A DNA stretch of 64,000 bases, from positions 57,758 to 121,757 of the forward strand of contig JBJXGZ010000145.1 in NCBI GenBank assembly GCA_046160625.1, in the 5' to 3' direction. Below the pieces are notes generated by a model, which was given only the letters and a program-made list of their open reading frames with translations, made no database searches and had not been told where the DNA came from. This DNA is from M3007 sp046160625. GTDB lineage: Bacteria; Bacteroidota; Bacteroidia; Chitinophagales; Saprospiraceae. Position numbers and translations under genes: made by a program. Positions 1 to 8,154 of this stretch are shown here, in pieces. Within the stretch, counting starts at the first letter, position 1; each line of letters starts with the position of its first letter.

Positions 1-80
1 ATTATACCGCTGGAGTGCAAACGCCAGTACTCACGGGCGATTATGATAATGCTATGCCGGTATCGTTGCGGAGGCAGTAG
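1..80 (+). CDS. C-terminal end of an upstream protein (partial)
   Basis: The third forward frame is open from the window edge to a TAG at 78-80 and would encode the last ~25 residues of a protein ending PVSLRRQ. The other two forward frames are less protein-like, and frame 2 stops early. The reading frame ends 19 bases before the left arm of an inverted repeat, the same stop-to-hairpin spacing seen at other loci in the window. Too little is visible to name it. pbpC often follows an alpha-2-macroglobulin-type gene, but nothing here shows that this is one. Confidence 0.35.
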   Translation, partial: YTAGVQTPVLTGDYDNAMPVSLRRQ

Positions 81-99
81 AAAGACTTCCCAGGCACAA

Positions 100-252
100 A
101 ATTAAACTGCAAAACCGCAAAACCGGAGAACCGCAAAATTTAAAACCGTGCATTATGATCCGAAGATGGCAATAATCTGCCCTTTTCGAGATCAATCTAC
201 TCCCAGTTTTATATTTTGCGGTTCTCCGGTTTTCCTGTTTTGCGGTTTAATT
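100..252. repeat. Inverted repeat, 40-bp arms, 73-nt loop
   Basis: The left arm (100-139) is close to the reverse complement of the right arm (213-252), with two or three mismatches. The arms are built from words of the type aaaaccg / gagaaccgc. The repeat fills the gap between the end of the partial upstream gene and pbpC, beginning 19 nt after the upstream stop codon. No T-tract follows the stem, so it is not a textbook terminator. Confidence 0.85.
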
Positions 253-302
253 CTGTAACCGCCTTCTCCCGCCTTTTCTATTTTTGAGGCAAATTTTTCC
301 AA

Positions 303-2741
303 TTGAAAGTCACATTCAAAAACAAGGTCAATTCTTTTTGGCAAAGCATTAAGGGTGTTGCTCAGAACCGCCCCAAAACCACTGCAGCATTGGTTTTACT
401 CCTGCTCGTTTGGCTTTTTTGCCTGCCCCGGCCCTTGTTCCAAAAACCCCTTAGCACCGTATTGGAAGACCGCAAAGGCGAGCTGCTCGGCGCTCGAATT
501 GCCGAAGACGGCCAATGGCGTTTCCCTACAAGTGATTCACTGCCAACCAAATACGAGCGCTGTGTGGTGGAATTTGAAGACAAGCGGTTCTGGTATCACC
601 CTGGCGTAGATCCGCTTAGTCTTGTCCGGGCTTTTTGGCTCAATTTGAAAAATGGCCGGGTAGTAAGTGGCGGAAGCACCCTCACTATGCAAGTGATCCG
701 CCTTTCCCGCGACAACCCTTCTCGAACGGTTTTGGAAAAAATTGTGGAAGCGTTCATGTCCACTCGGCTCGAGCTGACTTATTCCAAAAAAGAGATCCTT
801 TGTCTTTATGCTTCCAATGCGCCGTTTGGCGGCAATGTGGTAGGCATTGAAGCAGCATCCTGGCGTTATTATGGCAAACGTCCCGGGCTGCTCACATGGG
901 CTGAATCTGCAACCCTGGCCGTTTTGCCAAACAGCCCCGCACTCATTCACCCCGGTCGTAATCGGGCTGTTTTGCTTGAAAAAAGAAACCGTTTGCTTCA
1001 AAAACTCTGGGAAGAAGGCCAGATAAGCGCATCCGAATGCGATTATGCAAAGCAGGAACCATTGCCGGAACAACCGCTCCCGCTCCCGCAACTTGCACCT
1101 CACCTGCTCGACCGATTGATGCTCGAAAGTCAAGGGCCACGCTCTAAAAGTCAACCGTCAAGCTTCCGCCACCACACCTCGCTCGATAAAAACCTGCAAG
1201 AGCGCGTAACAGAGATACTGGCTCGCCGCCAGGAATTGTACCGGGGAAACGACATCCACAATCTCGCCGCCGTTATCCTCGATGTGCCCACTGGAGAGGT
1301 GCTGGCTTACGTTGGCAATGTGGTGGGCGCAGGCAAAGACCATGGAGAATCGGTGGATGTGCTCACCGCAGCACGCAGCACGGGTAGTATACTGAAACCC
1401 TATCTTTATGCGCTTGCTTTGGAAAGTGGTGACATCTTGCCCGGCAGTCTCCTGCACGACATTCCTACCCAGCTCGGCGAGTACCGCCCCGAAAACTATT
1501 ACGAGACTTATGATGGTGCCGTGCCCGCCCGACGCGCGCTGATACGTTCGCTCAACGTGCCGTTCGTGTTGCTCTTGCAACAATACGGCCTCGAAAAATT
1601 CCATTTCGGACTCCAACGCCTCGGACTCAGCACGCTGAACAAACCACCTTCGCACTATGGTCTTTCGCTTATACTTGGTGGCGCCGAGGCAAGTATGATA
1701 GACATTACAAACACCTATGCTTGCATGGCGCGTCGCTTGGGCAGTTTTTACGACCGAAATGGCCGTTACGCTCCTGATGATTTTCGCCCTCCAAGGTTTT
1801 CTATCACCCCCTCCTTCGCCAAGGCTTCGGCAGGTAAAAATCCTGAATTGTTGAGTGCTGGCAGCATCTGGTACACTTTTGAGGCAATGCGCGAAGTAGA
1901 AAGGCCCAACAGCGCGGGAGAATGGGAGCTGTTCAGGGCCAGCAGGCAGGTGGCCTGGAAAACGGGCACAAGTTTTGGATTCCGCGATGCCTGGGCGGCG
2001 GGAGTAACACCTCGATACGCGGTAGGTGTATGGGTAGGCAATGCCGATGGCGAAGGCAGGCCGGGCTTGCTGGGAGTGGAAATGGCCGCGCCCGTTTTGT
2101 TCGAGATTTTTGGGCAGTTGCCACAAGAAGGGCGCTGGTTTGACCCGCCTTACGACGATATGACTCAAGTGCCAGTATGTCGCCAAAGTGGTTTTCGGGC
2201 AAGCGATATTTGCGAAGCAGACACGATGTGGATACCAAAATCTGCACTAAAAGCCGCTGTTTGTCCGTACCACGAAATGCTTCATCTCGACCCAACGGGA
2301 CAGTGGCAAGTTACGAGTGATTGCGAATCTCCGGCCTTAATGCAGCACCAGGCCTGGTTCGTGCTGCCGCCTATCGAGGAATATTATTTCAAAGGAAAAA
2401 ATCCGGGATATGTATCACCGCCGCCGTTTCGAGCCGATTGCAGAGGCTCACAAGCCGCGCAATCCCAAACTCCGATGCAACTCATTTACCCGAAACATCC
2501 CACACGAATATATGTCCCCGTTGATTTAGATGGAAAATTGGGCAGCACGGTATTTCAGGTAGCCCACCGATCCCGAAGCGCCGAGATTTTCTGGCATTTG
2601 GACGGAAATTATCTTGGCAACACCACCGTGTTTCATCAGATGGCTTTGCAGCCGCCCGTGGGCCTGCACACGCTTGCCCTGGTGGACCGCGACGGTTACC
2701 GCTTAGAGCAGACTTTTGAGATAGTTGGGAAGGGGAAGTAG
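303..2741 (+). CDS. pbpC: Penicillin-binding protein 1C (bifunctional glycosyltransferase/transpeptidase)
   Basis: Periplasmic peptidoglycan synthase of the PBP1C class. A short cytoplasmic tail leads to one membrane anchor at about residues 27-42. The GT51 glycosyltransferase domain follows, with EDKRF at 92-96 (catalytic Glu 92) and GGSTLTMQ at about 123-130. The transpeptidase domain carries SILK (nucleophile Ser near 362), SLN near 416 and KTGT near 553. The tail from about 718 fits the BiPBP_C domain that marks PBP1C. No ATG lies between the in-frame TGA at 285 and the membrane segment, so the TTG at 303 is the likeliest start; a GAGG lies at 286-289, rather far upstream. Residues about 502-511 (PSFAKASAGK) are encoded by a dispersed DNA repeat and look like an in-frame insertion. 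Length (812 aa) is normal for the family. Confidence 0.93.
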   Translation: MKVTFKNKVNSFWQSIKGVAQNRPKTTAALVLLLLVWLFCLPRPLFQKPLSTVLEDRKGELLGARIAEDGQWRFPTSDSLPTKYERCVVEFEDKRFWYHPGVDPLSLVRAFWLNLKNGRVVSGGSTLTMQVIRLSRDNPSRTVLEKIVEAFMSTRLELTYSKKEILCLYASNAPFGGNVVGIEAASWRYYGKRPGLLTWAESATLAVLPNSPALIHPGRNRAVLLEKRNRLLQKLWEEGQISASECDYAKQEPLPEQPLPLPQLAPHLLDRLMLESQGPRSKSQPSSFRHHTSLDKNLQERVTEILARRQELYRGNDIHNLAAVILDVPTGEVLAYVGNVVGAGKDHGESVDVLTAARSTGSILKPYLYALALESGDILPGSLLHDIPTQLGEYRPENYYETYDGAVPARRALIRSLNVPFVLLLQQYGLEKFHFGLQRLGLSTLNKPPSHYGLSLILGGAEASMIDITNTYACMARRLGSFYDRNGRYAPDDFRPPRFSITPSFAKASAGKNPELLSAGSIWYTFEAMREVERPNSAGEWELFRASRQVAWKTGTSFGFRDAWAAGVTPRYAVGVWVGNADGEGRPGLLGVEMAAPVLFEIFGQLPQEGRWFDPPYDDMTQVPVCRQSGFRASDICEADTMWIPKSALKAAVCPYHEMLHLDPTGQWQVTSDCESPALMQHQAWFVLPPIEEYYFKGKNPGYVSPPPFRADCRGSQAAQSQTPMQLIYPKHPTRIYVPVDLDGKLGSTVFQVAHRSRSAEIFWHLDGNYLGNTTVFHQMALQPPVGLHTLALVDRDGYRLEQTFEIVGKGK
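1806..1835. repeat. Dispersed palindromic repeat inside pbpC (encodes PSFAKASAGK)
   Basis: About 30 bp whose reverse complement matches the element at 52118-52144 (accYgccgaagc...gcgaaggYggg). It lies in frame in pbpC, in a variable stretch between the SxN and KTG motifs of the transpeptidase domain, and adds about ten residues. Related copies are at 12048, 17748, 17784, 20088 and 52118. It is seen directly in the sequence; that it was inserted is inference. Confidence 0.8.
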
Positions 2742-2757
2742 GGCGAAATTCATCGCC

Positions 2758-3213
2758 CTAAAGCTGAATCGTATAATTATAGGTCACCTCAGCAGGTTTC
2801 TCTTCTGGTGTTGGTGACGCAGCAGGGGTAACTGTATAGGCTACCTGCATTTGTTGCTGCGGTGTAGGCGCTTGTTCTGCTATCTGCTTCGGCTTTTTGA
2901 ATTGAACCTTTACTTTTTGGTGGAAAAGGACGTGAACGCCGCGGTTGCGTTCCACATCAAATTTCAACAATTGCACTACGCGGCAAGCCTCCTCGTCGCA
3001 GCCGTGACTTAGGCCTTGTAACACGCGTGTTGCAACCACATTTCCGAGGTAGTCAATGTCGTATTCGATATACACCGTTCCTTCCACTCCAGCCTCAAAC
3101 GCTTCCCTTGGGTAACGCAAGTTGGAATAAATGAATTTGGTCAATTCCTTCGGCCCGCCTTTAAAGTGGGGCTGATGGATGAAGAGGGTCTTTTTATCTT
3201 TAGCCATTTTCAA
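2758..3213 (-). CDS. TonB C-terminal-domain-like protein without a membrane anchor
   Basis: A 151-residue protein. Residues about 14-105 resemble the TonB/energy-transducer C-terminal fold: an FKGGPKELTKFIYSNLRYP-like beginning, then VEGTVYIEYDIDYLGNVVATRVL, the usual 'G.V.v.f.v...G.v....v' pattern. Unlike true TonB it has no N-terminal membrane helix or proline-rich spacer; a Pro/Gln/Thr-rich tail sits at the C-terminus instead. Its start overlaps the stop of the anti-sigma-like gene by four bases (ATGA), so it is translationally coupled as the third gene of the sigma/anti-sigma operon. The second Met (MAKDKK) is an alternative start. Partner and location are unknown; with no signal peptide it should be cytoplasmic. 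Confidence 0.7.
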   Translation of the reverse strand: MKMAKDKKTLFIHQPHFKGGPKELTKFIYSNLRYPREAFEAGVEGTVYIEYDIDYLGNVVATRVLQGLSHGCDEEACRVVQLLKFDVERNRGVHVLFHQKVKVQFKKPKQIAEQAPTPQQQMQVAYTVTPAASPTPEEKPAEVTYNYTIQL

Positions 3214-3746
3214 TGCCCCGAAAGGCGCATGTTCCTAACCTGCAAATATTTGTCCAAAAGTTTCAAGCCTATAAATGCCATGGTGAGCAACACGGTATTT
3301 CGCAGCAATGCACTGCTGAAAAAGCCAGCCCAGTCGAATATTGGCACTTGAAACGCAGGTATATATTCCTCCGGGATTTGCAAGGTAAATTCAGAAGGAG
3401 TGGCAGAAGGAACGAGCAAAAATGGCATTGCTATCATTAGCCCGAATGCCACTGAGATTGCCCAGAGTATCCAGTCACGCCCTTTGGTTCTGACGGGCGC
3501 GGCGGCTATTGAAGGCGCTTGTTCAGCAGCCCAAGCGGACATGACTTCCTGAGCAAAGCCTGTGTTTGGCTTTTCCAAGGGCAAAGCTGAAAAAGCCCTT
3601 TTTTCAAGCATGATCGCATCTAAACGAGCCTGTTGCTCTGGGTGTTGGCGCAGATAAGCGTCAATGCGCAGTTTTTCATCCCGGTCAAGGAATCCGTCTG
3701 CATAGTCCCAAAGCATGTCGTCGGCGAGCAAGAATTTATTTTCCAT
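3210..3746 (-). CDS. Probable membrane anti-sigma factor
   Basis: A 178-residue protein. The acidic, helical N-terminus (LWDYADGFLDRDEKLRIDAYLRQHPE pattern, about residues 13-38) fits the anti-sigma domain that binds ECF sigma factors, without the His/Cys residues of zinc anti-sigma proteins. Two membrane segments follow, at about 91-111 and 144-162, with a short loop between them. It starts 20 nt after the sigma gene and overlaps the TonB-like gene, giving a three-gene operon. The role, holding the sigma factor at the membrane until signalled, is inferred from gene order and topology. Confidence 0.72.
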   Translation of the reverse strand: MENKFLLADDMLWDYADGFLDRDEKLRIDAYLRQHPEQQARLDAIMLEKRAFSALPLEKPNTGFAQEVMSAWAAEQAPSIAAAPVRTKGRDWILWAISVAFGLMIAMPFLLVPSATPSEFTLQIPEEYIPAFQVPIFDWAGFFSSALLRNTVLLTMAFIGLKLLDKYLQVRNMRLSGH

Positions 3747-3766
3747 AGTCTCAGAAAGTTCGTGGT

Positions 3767-4339
3767 TCAGATCAACTCCGTTGCAAATTTACTTTCCACA
3801 ATCACCTTTAAACGCTGGCGGGCGCGGCAAAGTTTTGTCTTTGCATTGGTCATTGTAAGGCTGGTGATTTGGCAAATTTCGTCGAGCGTGTGTTCGTAAA
3901 GATAAAACAAAGTTATGATGACTGCATCATCGGACGAAAGCTTGCTGATGGCGCTTTGGAGCGCGATGTTGCGGTCGTTTTGTTCCATCGCGTAGGAGGC
4001 ATCATAAGAACCCTCGTCTGCGAGTCGAACAGGGTGTTTTTCATCGTCAAGTGATTGGATCTCAGGGTTTTGTTTTCGCAAAAAATTGAGCGAAGTCGAA
4101 TACACTATTTTGTAAAGCCAGGTCGAGAATTTCGCCTCGCCCCGAAAATCGGGCAGATAGCGAAATGCGCGCAAGAACGCGTCTTGTGCTACTTCATGTG
4201 CGTCTTCCCGGTTTTTCACCATGCGAAGCGCCAGCGTAAAGGCATAGCGTTCATAACGGTTCACCAGCGCGGCAAAAGCCGTCTGCCGACCACCAAGAGC
4301 TTGTTGGATGAGCGTTTCGTCTGAAATGGCTGCACTCAT
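3767..4339 (-). CDS. ECF-type RNA polymerase sigma factor
   Basis: A 190-residue sigma-70 family protein of the ECF group. Region 2 (about residues 18-88) has the AFAALVNRYERYAFTLALRM helix, DAHEVAQDAFLRAFRYL and FSTWLYKIVYSTSLNFLRK. Region 4 (about 130-180) has the helix-turn-helix LDEICQITSLTMTNAKTKLCRARQRL. Regions 1.2 and 3 are absent, as usual for ECF factors. It heads an operon with the anti-sigma-like and TonB-like genes. Its regulon cannot be read from this window. A stretch of gtcattt words lies just upstream (4424-4456). Confidence 0.93.
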   Translation of the reverse strand: MSAAISDETLIQQALGGRQTAFAALVNRYERYAFTLALRMVKNREDAHEVAQDAFLRAFRYLPDFRGEAKFSTWLYKIVYSTSLNFLRKQNPEIQSLDDEKHPVRLADEGSYDASYAMEQNDRNIALQSAISKLSSDDAVIITLFYLYEHTLDEICQITSLTMTNAKTKLCRARQRLKVIVESKFATELI

Positions 4340-4423
4340 AATAATTCCCGTAAGGCAATATCAGGCATTTTGAAAGGCGTTTGGGCACGAGACACAAAAA
4401 TAACAAAAGGGGTTACAGTACTG

Positions 4424-4456
4424 GTCATTTATCGTCATTGCGTCATTTATCGCCTT
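4424..4456. repeat. Short run of gtcattt words
   Basis: Three close repeats of gtcattt/gtcattg lie between the sigma-factor start and the 3' end of the alpha/beta hydrolase. They use the same word as the hairpins at 5197-5246 and 21631-21719, but I see no complementary arm here, so this may be a degenerate or half-formed copy. Confidence 0.5.
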
Positions 4457-4485
4457 TACACAAACATGAAATCGCTTCTCAAAAA

Positions 4486-5166
4486 CTACCGATCTTGAAA
4501 AACGAAACGCGCCAGCTGCGCCGCATCAACCTGCTCAATAAGATGCTTACAACCTGGTAAAACTTCAAAACGGCCTTCGGGAATGGCCTGCGCTACATGG
4601 CGGCTTTCGGCTTCTGTCACCACATTGTCCAATTCGCCCCAACCGATGGAAACAGGGCATTGTATTTCGCCAAAAGCTTCGGGCGGCAGACCAAGGCCAT
4701 TGCCCAAATCAAGGAGGAATTTTGCGGTATTCTTGCAGAGTGTTTTCCAATATTCGGCGCCATGTGTTTTGGCAAGAGATTCAGCGAGTTGTGGTGCTTT
4801 CACTTCAATTTTTTCAGGGTCGAACATTCGGCTCATGCCCGCAGCCACTTCGGGATTCCATTCAAGTTTGGTGCCGTAAGTCGTTACGCTTCGCACCCGT
4901 TCTGGATGTTTCCAGGCGAGCCAAAGCGCGACGTAGCCGCCCATGGAGTAGCCGAAAATGTCGGCTTTGGCGACATTCTTATCATCCATAAATTTCAAAA
5001 CTGAGTCAGCAAAAAGCCGCATGGAGAATGGTCCACTGTTTGAAGCCCTGCCGTGACCGGGGAAATCAAGGGCAACAGCATCCTGACCTTCAGGCAATTG
5101 TGTCTGCAAAGTCTCCAGCTGGGCTGCGCTGCCCAATGCGCTGTGTAGGAGAATGGTTGATGTCAT
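4486..5166 (-). CDS. Alpha/beta hydrolase
   Basis: A 226-residue single-domain alpha/beta hydrolase. It has an N-terminal LLHSALGSA oxyanion region, the nucleophile elbow GYSMGG (Ser 74), the acid in GELDN (Asp 180) and a His in GCKHL (His 208), a complete triad. The cap region is short. No signal peptide is present, so it should be cytosolic. The substrate cannot be told from the sequence; the family includes esterases, C-C hydrolases and haloperoxidases. Its start codon lies inside the outer gtcatt words of the hairpin at 5162-5246, so its leader would carry that structure unless transcription starts within it. Confidence 0.85.
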   Translation of the reverse strand: MTSTILLHSALGSAAQLETLQTQLPEGQDAVALDFPGHGRASNSGPFSMRLFADSVLKFMDDKNVAKADIFGYSMGGYVALWLAWKHPERVRSVTTYGTKLEWNPEVAAGMSRMFDPEKIEVKAPQLAESLAKTHGAEYWKTLCKNTAKFLLDLGNGLGLPPEAFGEIQCPVSIGWGELDNVVTEAESRHVAQAIPEGRFEVLPGCKHLIEQVDAAQLARFVFQDR

Positions 5167-5246
5167 TGTGTCATTAGAGTCATAGGGGTCATTGGGGTCA
5201 TTGGGTCATTTCGTCAATGACCCCAATGACGAAATGACCCAATGAC
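5162..5246. repeat. Inverted repeat, perfect 20-bp arms, gtcatt words
   Basis: Arms 5197-5216 and 5227-5246 are exact reverse complements with a 10-nt loop. Further gtcatt words extend left to 5162, into the start codon of the hydrolase. The right edge is four bases from the stop codon of the response-regulator gene. Confidence 0.85.
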
Positions 5247-5250
5247 GAAT

Positions 5251-5910
5251 TCATCCTTCGATCCAGAGTTCATTTTTCTTGAGCCATTCGCCCGCTTCGT
5301 AGCGGCTGGTCGCAGCGGTTTTCGAGCGGATATTCTTGATGTGGCTTTCTACCGTGTCCTCGCTGATAAAAAGTGTTTCTGCTATTTCACGCACAGATTT
5401 TCCTTTTGCGTATGGCAATGCAACATCAAGTTCACGGGGCGTAAGCAGGGATTTGGGTGGTTTAGGCTGCAATTGCGGCTGCGCAGATGTGATGAACTGG
5501 ATCACTTCCATCATAGATGTTTGATCCAGAAAATACTCTCCTTGTGCTACGGCACGGATACCGCGCAGAAGCTCGCCTTTGCTAATATCCTTGGATGCAT
5601 AGCCACGTGCACCTTTTAACAGCGCATCGCGGATAACGGTCATTTCGCAACTGACACTGAGCAACAACACGCCGAGATCGGTGAATTCCTCTAAAAGCAA
5701 GCGACAGGTTTCGCCTCCATCGAGGGTTTTTCCCTTGAAAAAATAGTCGAGTACCAACACATCTGGCCGTTGTTCGCGCACTTTTTCAAGCGTTTCTTCA
5801 CCGCTCCGCGCCGTCCAAATGACTTCTATTTCGCCAGCAGTATTGGCAAACAGCGCGCAAAGGCTTTCGATGAAAAGTTCTTGGTCGTCAGAAAGAGCAA
5901 TTTTTAGCAT
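5251..5910 (-). CDS. NarL/FixJ-family response regulator
   Basis: A 219-residue two-domain regulator. The receiver domain (about 3-118) has the acidic pair Asp 8/Asp 9, phospho-acceptor Asp 55 (VLVLD), Ser 85 and Lys 107. The C-terminal LuxR-type helix-turn-helix (about 152-215) has LTPRELDVALPYAKGKSVREIA and SEDTVESHIKNIRSK. It should bind DNA when phosphorylated. No cognate kinase adjoins it; the only sensor kinase in the window is 14 kb away at 20160. Hairpins lie on both sides of the gene. Confidence 0.93.
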   Translation of the reverse strand: MLKIALSDDQELFIESLCALFANTAGEIEVIWTARSGEETLEKVREQRPDVLVLDYFFKGKTLDGGETCRLLLEEFTDLGVLLLSVSCEMTVIRDALLKGARGYASKDISKGELLRGIRAVAQGEYFLDQTSMMEVIQFITSAQPQLQPKPPKSLLTPRELDVALPYAKGKSVREIAETLFISEDTVESHIKNIRSKTAATSRYEAGEWLKKNELWIEG

Positions 5911-5936
5911 AGATTTAGGATAGTAGGATGGAACGG

Positions 5937-5995
5937 ATGACGCGGATTGGACACGGATTTTTCTTTAATTAATATCCGTGTCCAATCCGTGTCAT
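5937..5995. repeat. Inverted repeat, 22-bp arms, 'cacggat' words
   Basis: Arms 5937-5958 and 5974-5995 pair with one mismatch across a 15-nt loop. The words are ggattggacacggat. The repeat sits between the start of the response regulator and the 3' end of the M28 peptidase, 13 nt from the peptidase stop codon. Confidence 0.85.
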
Positions 5996-6008
5996 TGTGT
6001 TCCAGGCA

Positions 6009-7430
6009 TCACAGACCATATTTGTCAATCAAATACACCAATGCGGCCATACTTGCCGTGCCGAGTTCGAGTTCACGTTTGTTCACCTTGTCGAAGGTGT
6101 CTGATTCGGCATGGTGGTAGTCGAAATAACGTTGTGAATCGGGCGAGTAGCCACTGAGCAACCCTTTCATACCTCTGAGCGGGCTGATATCTGCGCCAGA
6201 CCCCCCTTTCCTGAATTTCAGGTCGTAGGGTGCAAAATGTGCCTCAAACGTCGTCAATTTTTCAAAAAATTTCCCAAAAACAGATTCATCTCCTTCGAAA
6301 GAAAAACCTCGCGGGGTGAAGCCACCCGCATCACTTTCGATGGAAGCAAGTGGAAATTCGCCTTTGCGTTCGGCTTCTTTAGCATAAGCCTTCCCGCCGC
6401 GCAAGCCATTTTCTTCGTTCATAAACAACACACAGCGAATGGTGTGGCGGGGGCGATAACCAAGGGTTTTGAGCAAGCGCAGCACATCCATACTTTGCAC
6501 CACGCCAGCGCCATCGTCGTGCGCGCCATGGCCCACATCCCAGCTATCCAGGTGGCCACCCACCAAAATGATATCGTTGGGTTTTTCCCTGCCACGTATT
6601 TCTCCAATGACGTTGTAAGACAAAACATCGGGCAAAGTCTTGCAATTCAATTGAATAGAAACTTTGGCACTGCCTTCTTCGCGCAGTATTTGGCTGAGTG
6701 CTTCCGCGGCAATGGTGCTGATGGCTGCTGCGGGAATAAGTGAATAGGCCGAATCATAATGCATGGTGCCTGTGTGCGGAAAATCGTCGAGCCGGAGCGT
6801 CATTGAACGCACGAGCACTGCCACTGCACCGTATTTGGAGGCACGTGATGCACCGCCCACACGCTGATCCACGCAGCCACCGTAGGCTTCAAATGTGCGG
6901 ATTTTCGTGGCGTCCATTGGGCGGTTGTAGAAGGCGATTTTGCCTTTCAGTTTCCCTGCTTCACCCAATTGGTCGAGTTGTTCCCAGGTATCCACTTCTA
7001 CCACCTCTGCCTGAACTTTGCCACCTATCGAGCCTCCCAGAGCGAGCGCAGCCAATGAGAATGTACCGCTCTTTTTCGAACTGACCACCCGCACTTGTGC
7101 CGCCTCGCCGCGCACCCAATGGGGCACCATGCAGGGTTGGAGCCACACGGAATCCAGGCCCAGCGTGTCGAGCATGCTTTTGGTCCAGTTTACCGCTTTT
7201 TCAGCACTGGCACTTCCACTTAATCGGTGGCCAATTTTGAGGCTGAGGTATTCGAGCCAAGGGTAACAGCGACCGTCAGTAAGGCTTTGATCGTAGATTC
7301 GGTCAATGAATGTAGCATCTGTCTCGTGTTCTTTTGTTTGCGCAGAGGCACTGGGGCTTAGTGTTAAAAGGAAATAAAGGGTAAGGGGGGCAATCACCCA
7401 AAGGAGTTGTTTCGAGCAACGATTTTCCAT
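6009..7430 (-). CDS. Secreted M28-family metallopeptidase (carboxypeptidase Q-like)
   Basis: Zinc exopeptidase of about 473 residues. The start chosen is MENRCSKQLL at 7430, because it gives a clean signal peptide ending SASAQ; the frame extends 14 codons further upstream without improving it. The metal-binding residues of the M28 fold are visible: GGHLDSWDVGHGAHDDGAG (His, Asp), NEEN (Glu), ESDAG (Asp) and YHHAESDT (His). An inserted PA-like segment precedes the catalytic core. The layout resembles plasma glutamate carboxypeptidase/carboxypeptidase Q. It is probably periplasmic or secreted, cleaving dipeptides or N-terminal residues. It is transcribed alone and divergently from the predicted small transcript at 7490-7570. 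Confidence 0.9.
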   Translation of the reverse strand: MENRCSKQLLWVIAPLTLYFLLTLSPSASAQTKEHETDATFIDRIYDQSLTDGRCYPWLEYLSLKIGHRLSGSASAEKAVNWTKSMLDTLGLDSVWLQPCMVPHWVRGEAAQVRVVSSKKSGTFSLAALALGGSIGGKVQAEVVEVDTWEQLDQLGEAGKLKGKIAFYNRPMDATKIRTFEAYGGCVDQRVGGASRASKYGAVAVLVRSMTLRLDDFPHTGTMHYDSAYSLIPAAAISTIAAEALSQILREEGSAKVSIQLNCKTLPDVLSYNVIGEIRGREKPNDIILVGGHLDSWDVGHGAHDDGAGVVQSMDVLRLLKTLGYRPRHTIRCVLFMNEENGLRGGKAYAKEAERKGEFPLASIESDAGGFTPRGFSFEGDESVFGKFFEKLTTFEAHFAPYDLKFRKGGSGADISPLRGMKGLLSGYSPDSQRYFDYHHAESDTFDKVNKRELELGTASMAALVYLIDKYGL

Positions 7431-7455
7431 ATTGAAAAAATAAATGTTATGCTTG

Positions 7456-7488
7456 TTGTAAAATTGACACAAAGTAGTTTTATCTTTG
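7456..7488 (+). promoter_or_regulatory. Bacteroidota-type promoter
   Basis: TATCTTTG at 7481-7488 fits the TAnnTTTG -7 consensus, with a TTG at 7456-7458, 22 nt upstream. It reads rightward into the 310-bp gap between the M28 gene and the S4 gene. The next signal downstream is an intrinsic terminator at 7534-7570, so the transcript is either short or attenuated. Confidence 0.55.
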
Positions 7489-7489
7489 G

Positions 7490-7570
7490 GACACGAAATT
7501 TTAAAGAATAATTTGGTTTTATTTGGTTAGGGCTGAGGTAGTGCTGTGGTGGCACTGCCTCATTTTTTTT
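7490..7570 (+). ncRNA. Candidate small RNA or attenuated leader
   Basis: A transcript from the promoter at 7481-7488 would end at the terminator at 7534-7570, giving roughly 75 nt with no open reading frame worth naming. It lies 170 nt before the S4-domain gene on the same strand, so it could instead be a leader with conditional termination. The rest of the gap (7571-7740) shows no further structure I can support. I do not recognise an RNA family. Confidence 0.35.
7534..7570 (+). terminator. Intrinsic terminator
   Basis: Stem tgaggtagtgc / gcactgcctca (7534-7544 with 7552-7562) with one G-T wobble and a 7-nt loop, followed by eight T at 7563-7570. It is orientated on the + strand, with no upstream + strand gene in this gap. 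Confidence 0.75.
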
Positions 7571-7740
7571 GTACCTGGTTCATTTGCGTTTTTCGAAACC
7601 CACCCAGATTCTCCTTCCTTTCATTTTTCTTGTCAATTAATTTGAATGCAAGGTTAACAAACCTTGTTCTTTTGCGATCGGGATTTTTGAATTTCGCTCA
7701 TACCTGCTCTCAACCACATCATTACATTTGACACTTAAAC

Positions 7741-8151
7741 ATGAACAAAATCCGAATAGATAAATGGCTTTGGAGCATCCGCATTTTCAAGAGCCGCACA
7801 CTGGCTACCGATGCCTGCAAAGGGGGCAAAGTGAAAATAGCGGGCGTCTCGGTCAAACCCTCTTTTCAAATTGGGGAAGGTGAGGTGGTGGTGGTAAAAA
7901 AGAACGGCTTCAATTTCGAATTTCGCGCTAAAACGCTGATAGAGAAGCGGGTGGGTGCGGCCATAGCGGTCACTTGCTACGAAGACGTGACGCCCGCAGA
8001 AGAAAAAACCAAGTATGCTGAATGGTTTTTGAACGCTGCACCGACAACAGAAAAACGAGAGCGCGGCACAGGTCGCCCTACCAAAAAAGAACGCCGCGAA
8101 ATAGACGGCCTCAAGGACGGAGATGTGTACGATTGGGGCGATGATGTTTGA
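7741..8151 (+). CDS. S4-domain RNA-binding protein (Hsp15/HslR-like)
   Basis: A 136-residue basic protein. The N-terminal S4 fold (about 3-60) reads IRIDKWLWSIRIFKSR ... GGKVKIAGVSVKPSFQIGEGE, the signature of Hsp15/HslR, which binds stalled 50S subunits carrying peptidyl-tRNA. The tail is rich in Lys/Arg (KRERGTGRPTKKERREIDG), as in many Bacteroidota homologues. It is probably a ribosome rescue or heat-shock factor in the cytosol. The stop codon is three bases from a hairpin shared with the convergent SCP2 gene. Confidence 0.87.
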   Translation: MNKIRIDKWLWSIRIFKSRTLATDACKGGKVKIAGVSVKPSFQIGEGEVVVVKKNGFNFEFRAKTLIEKRVGAAIAVTCYEDVTPAEEKTKYAEWFLNAAPTTEKRERGTGRPTKKERREIDGLKDGDVYDWGDDV

Positions 8152-8154
8152 TTA

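Noticed and set aside
1158..2186. Minus-strand open frame of 342 codons inside pbpC
   Set aside because: It lies wholly antisense to a gene with all PBP1C motifs; its translation is Cys/His/Arg-rich without a recognisable domain, typical of a shadow frame.
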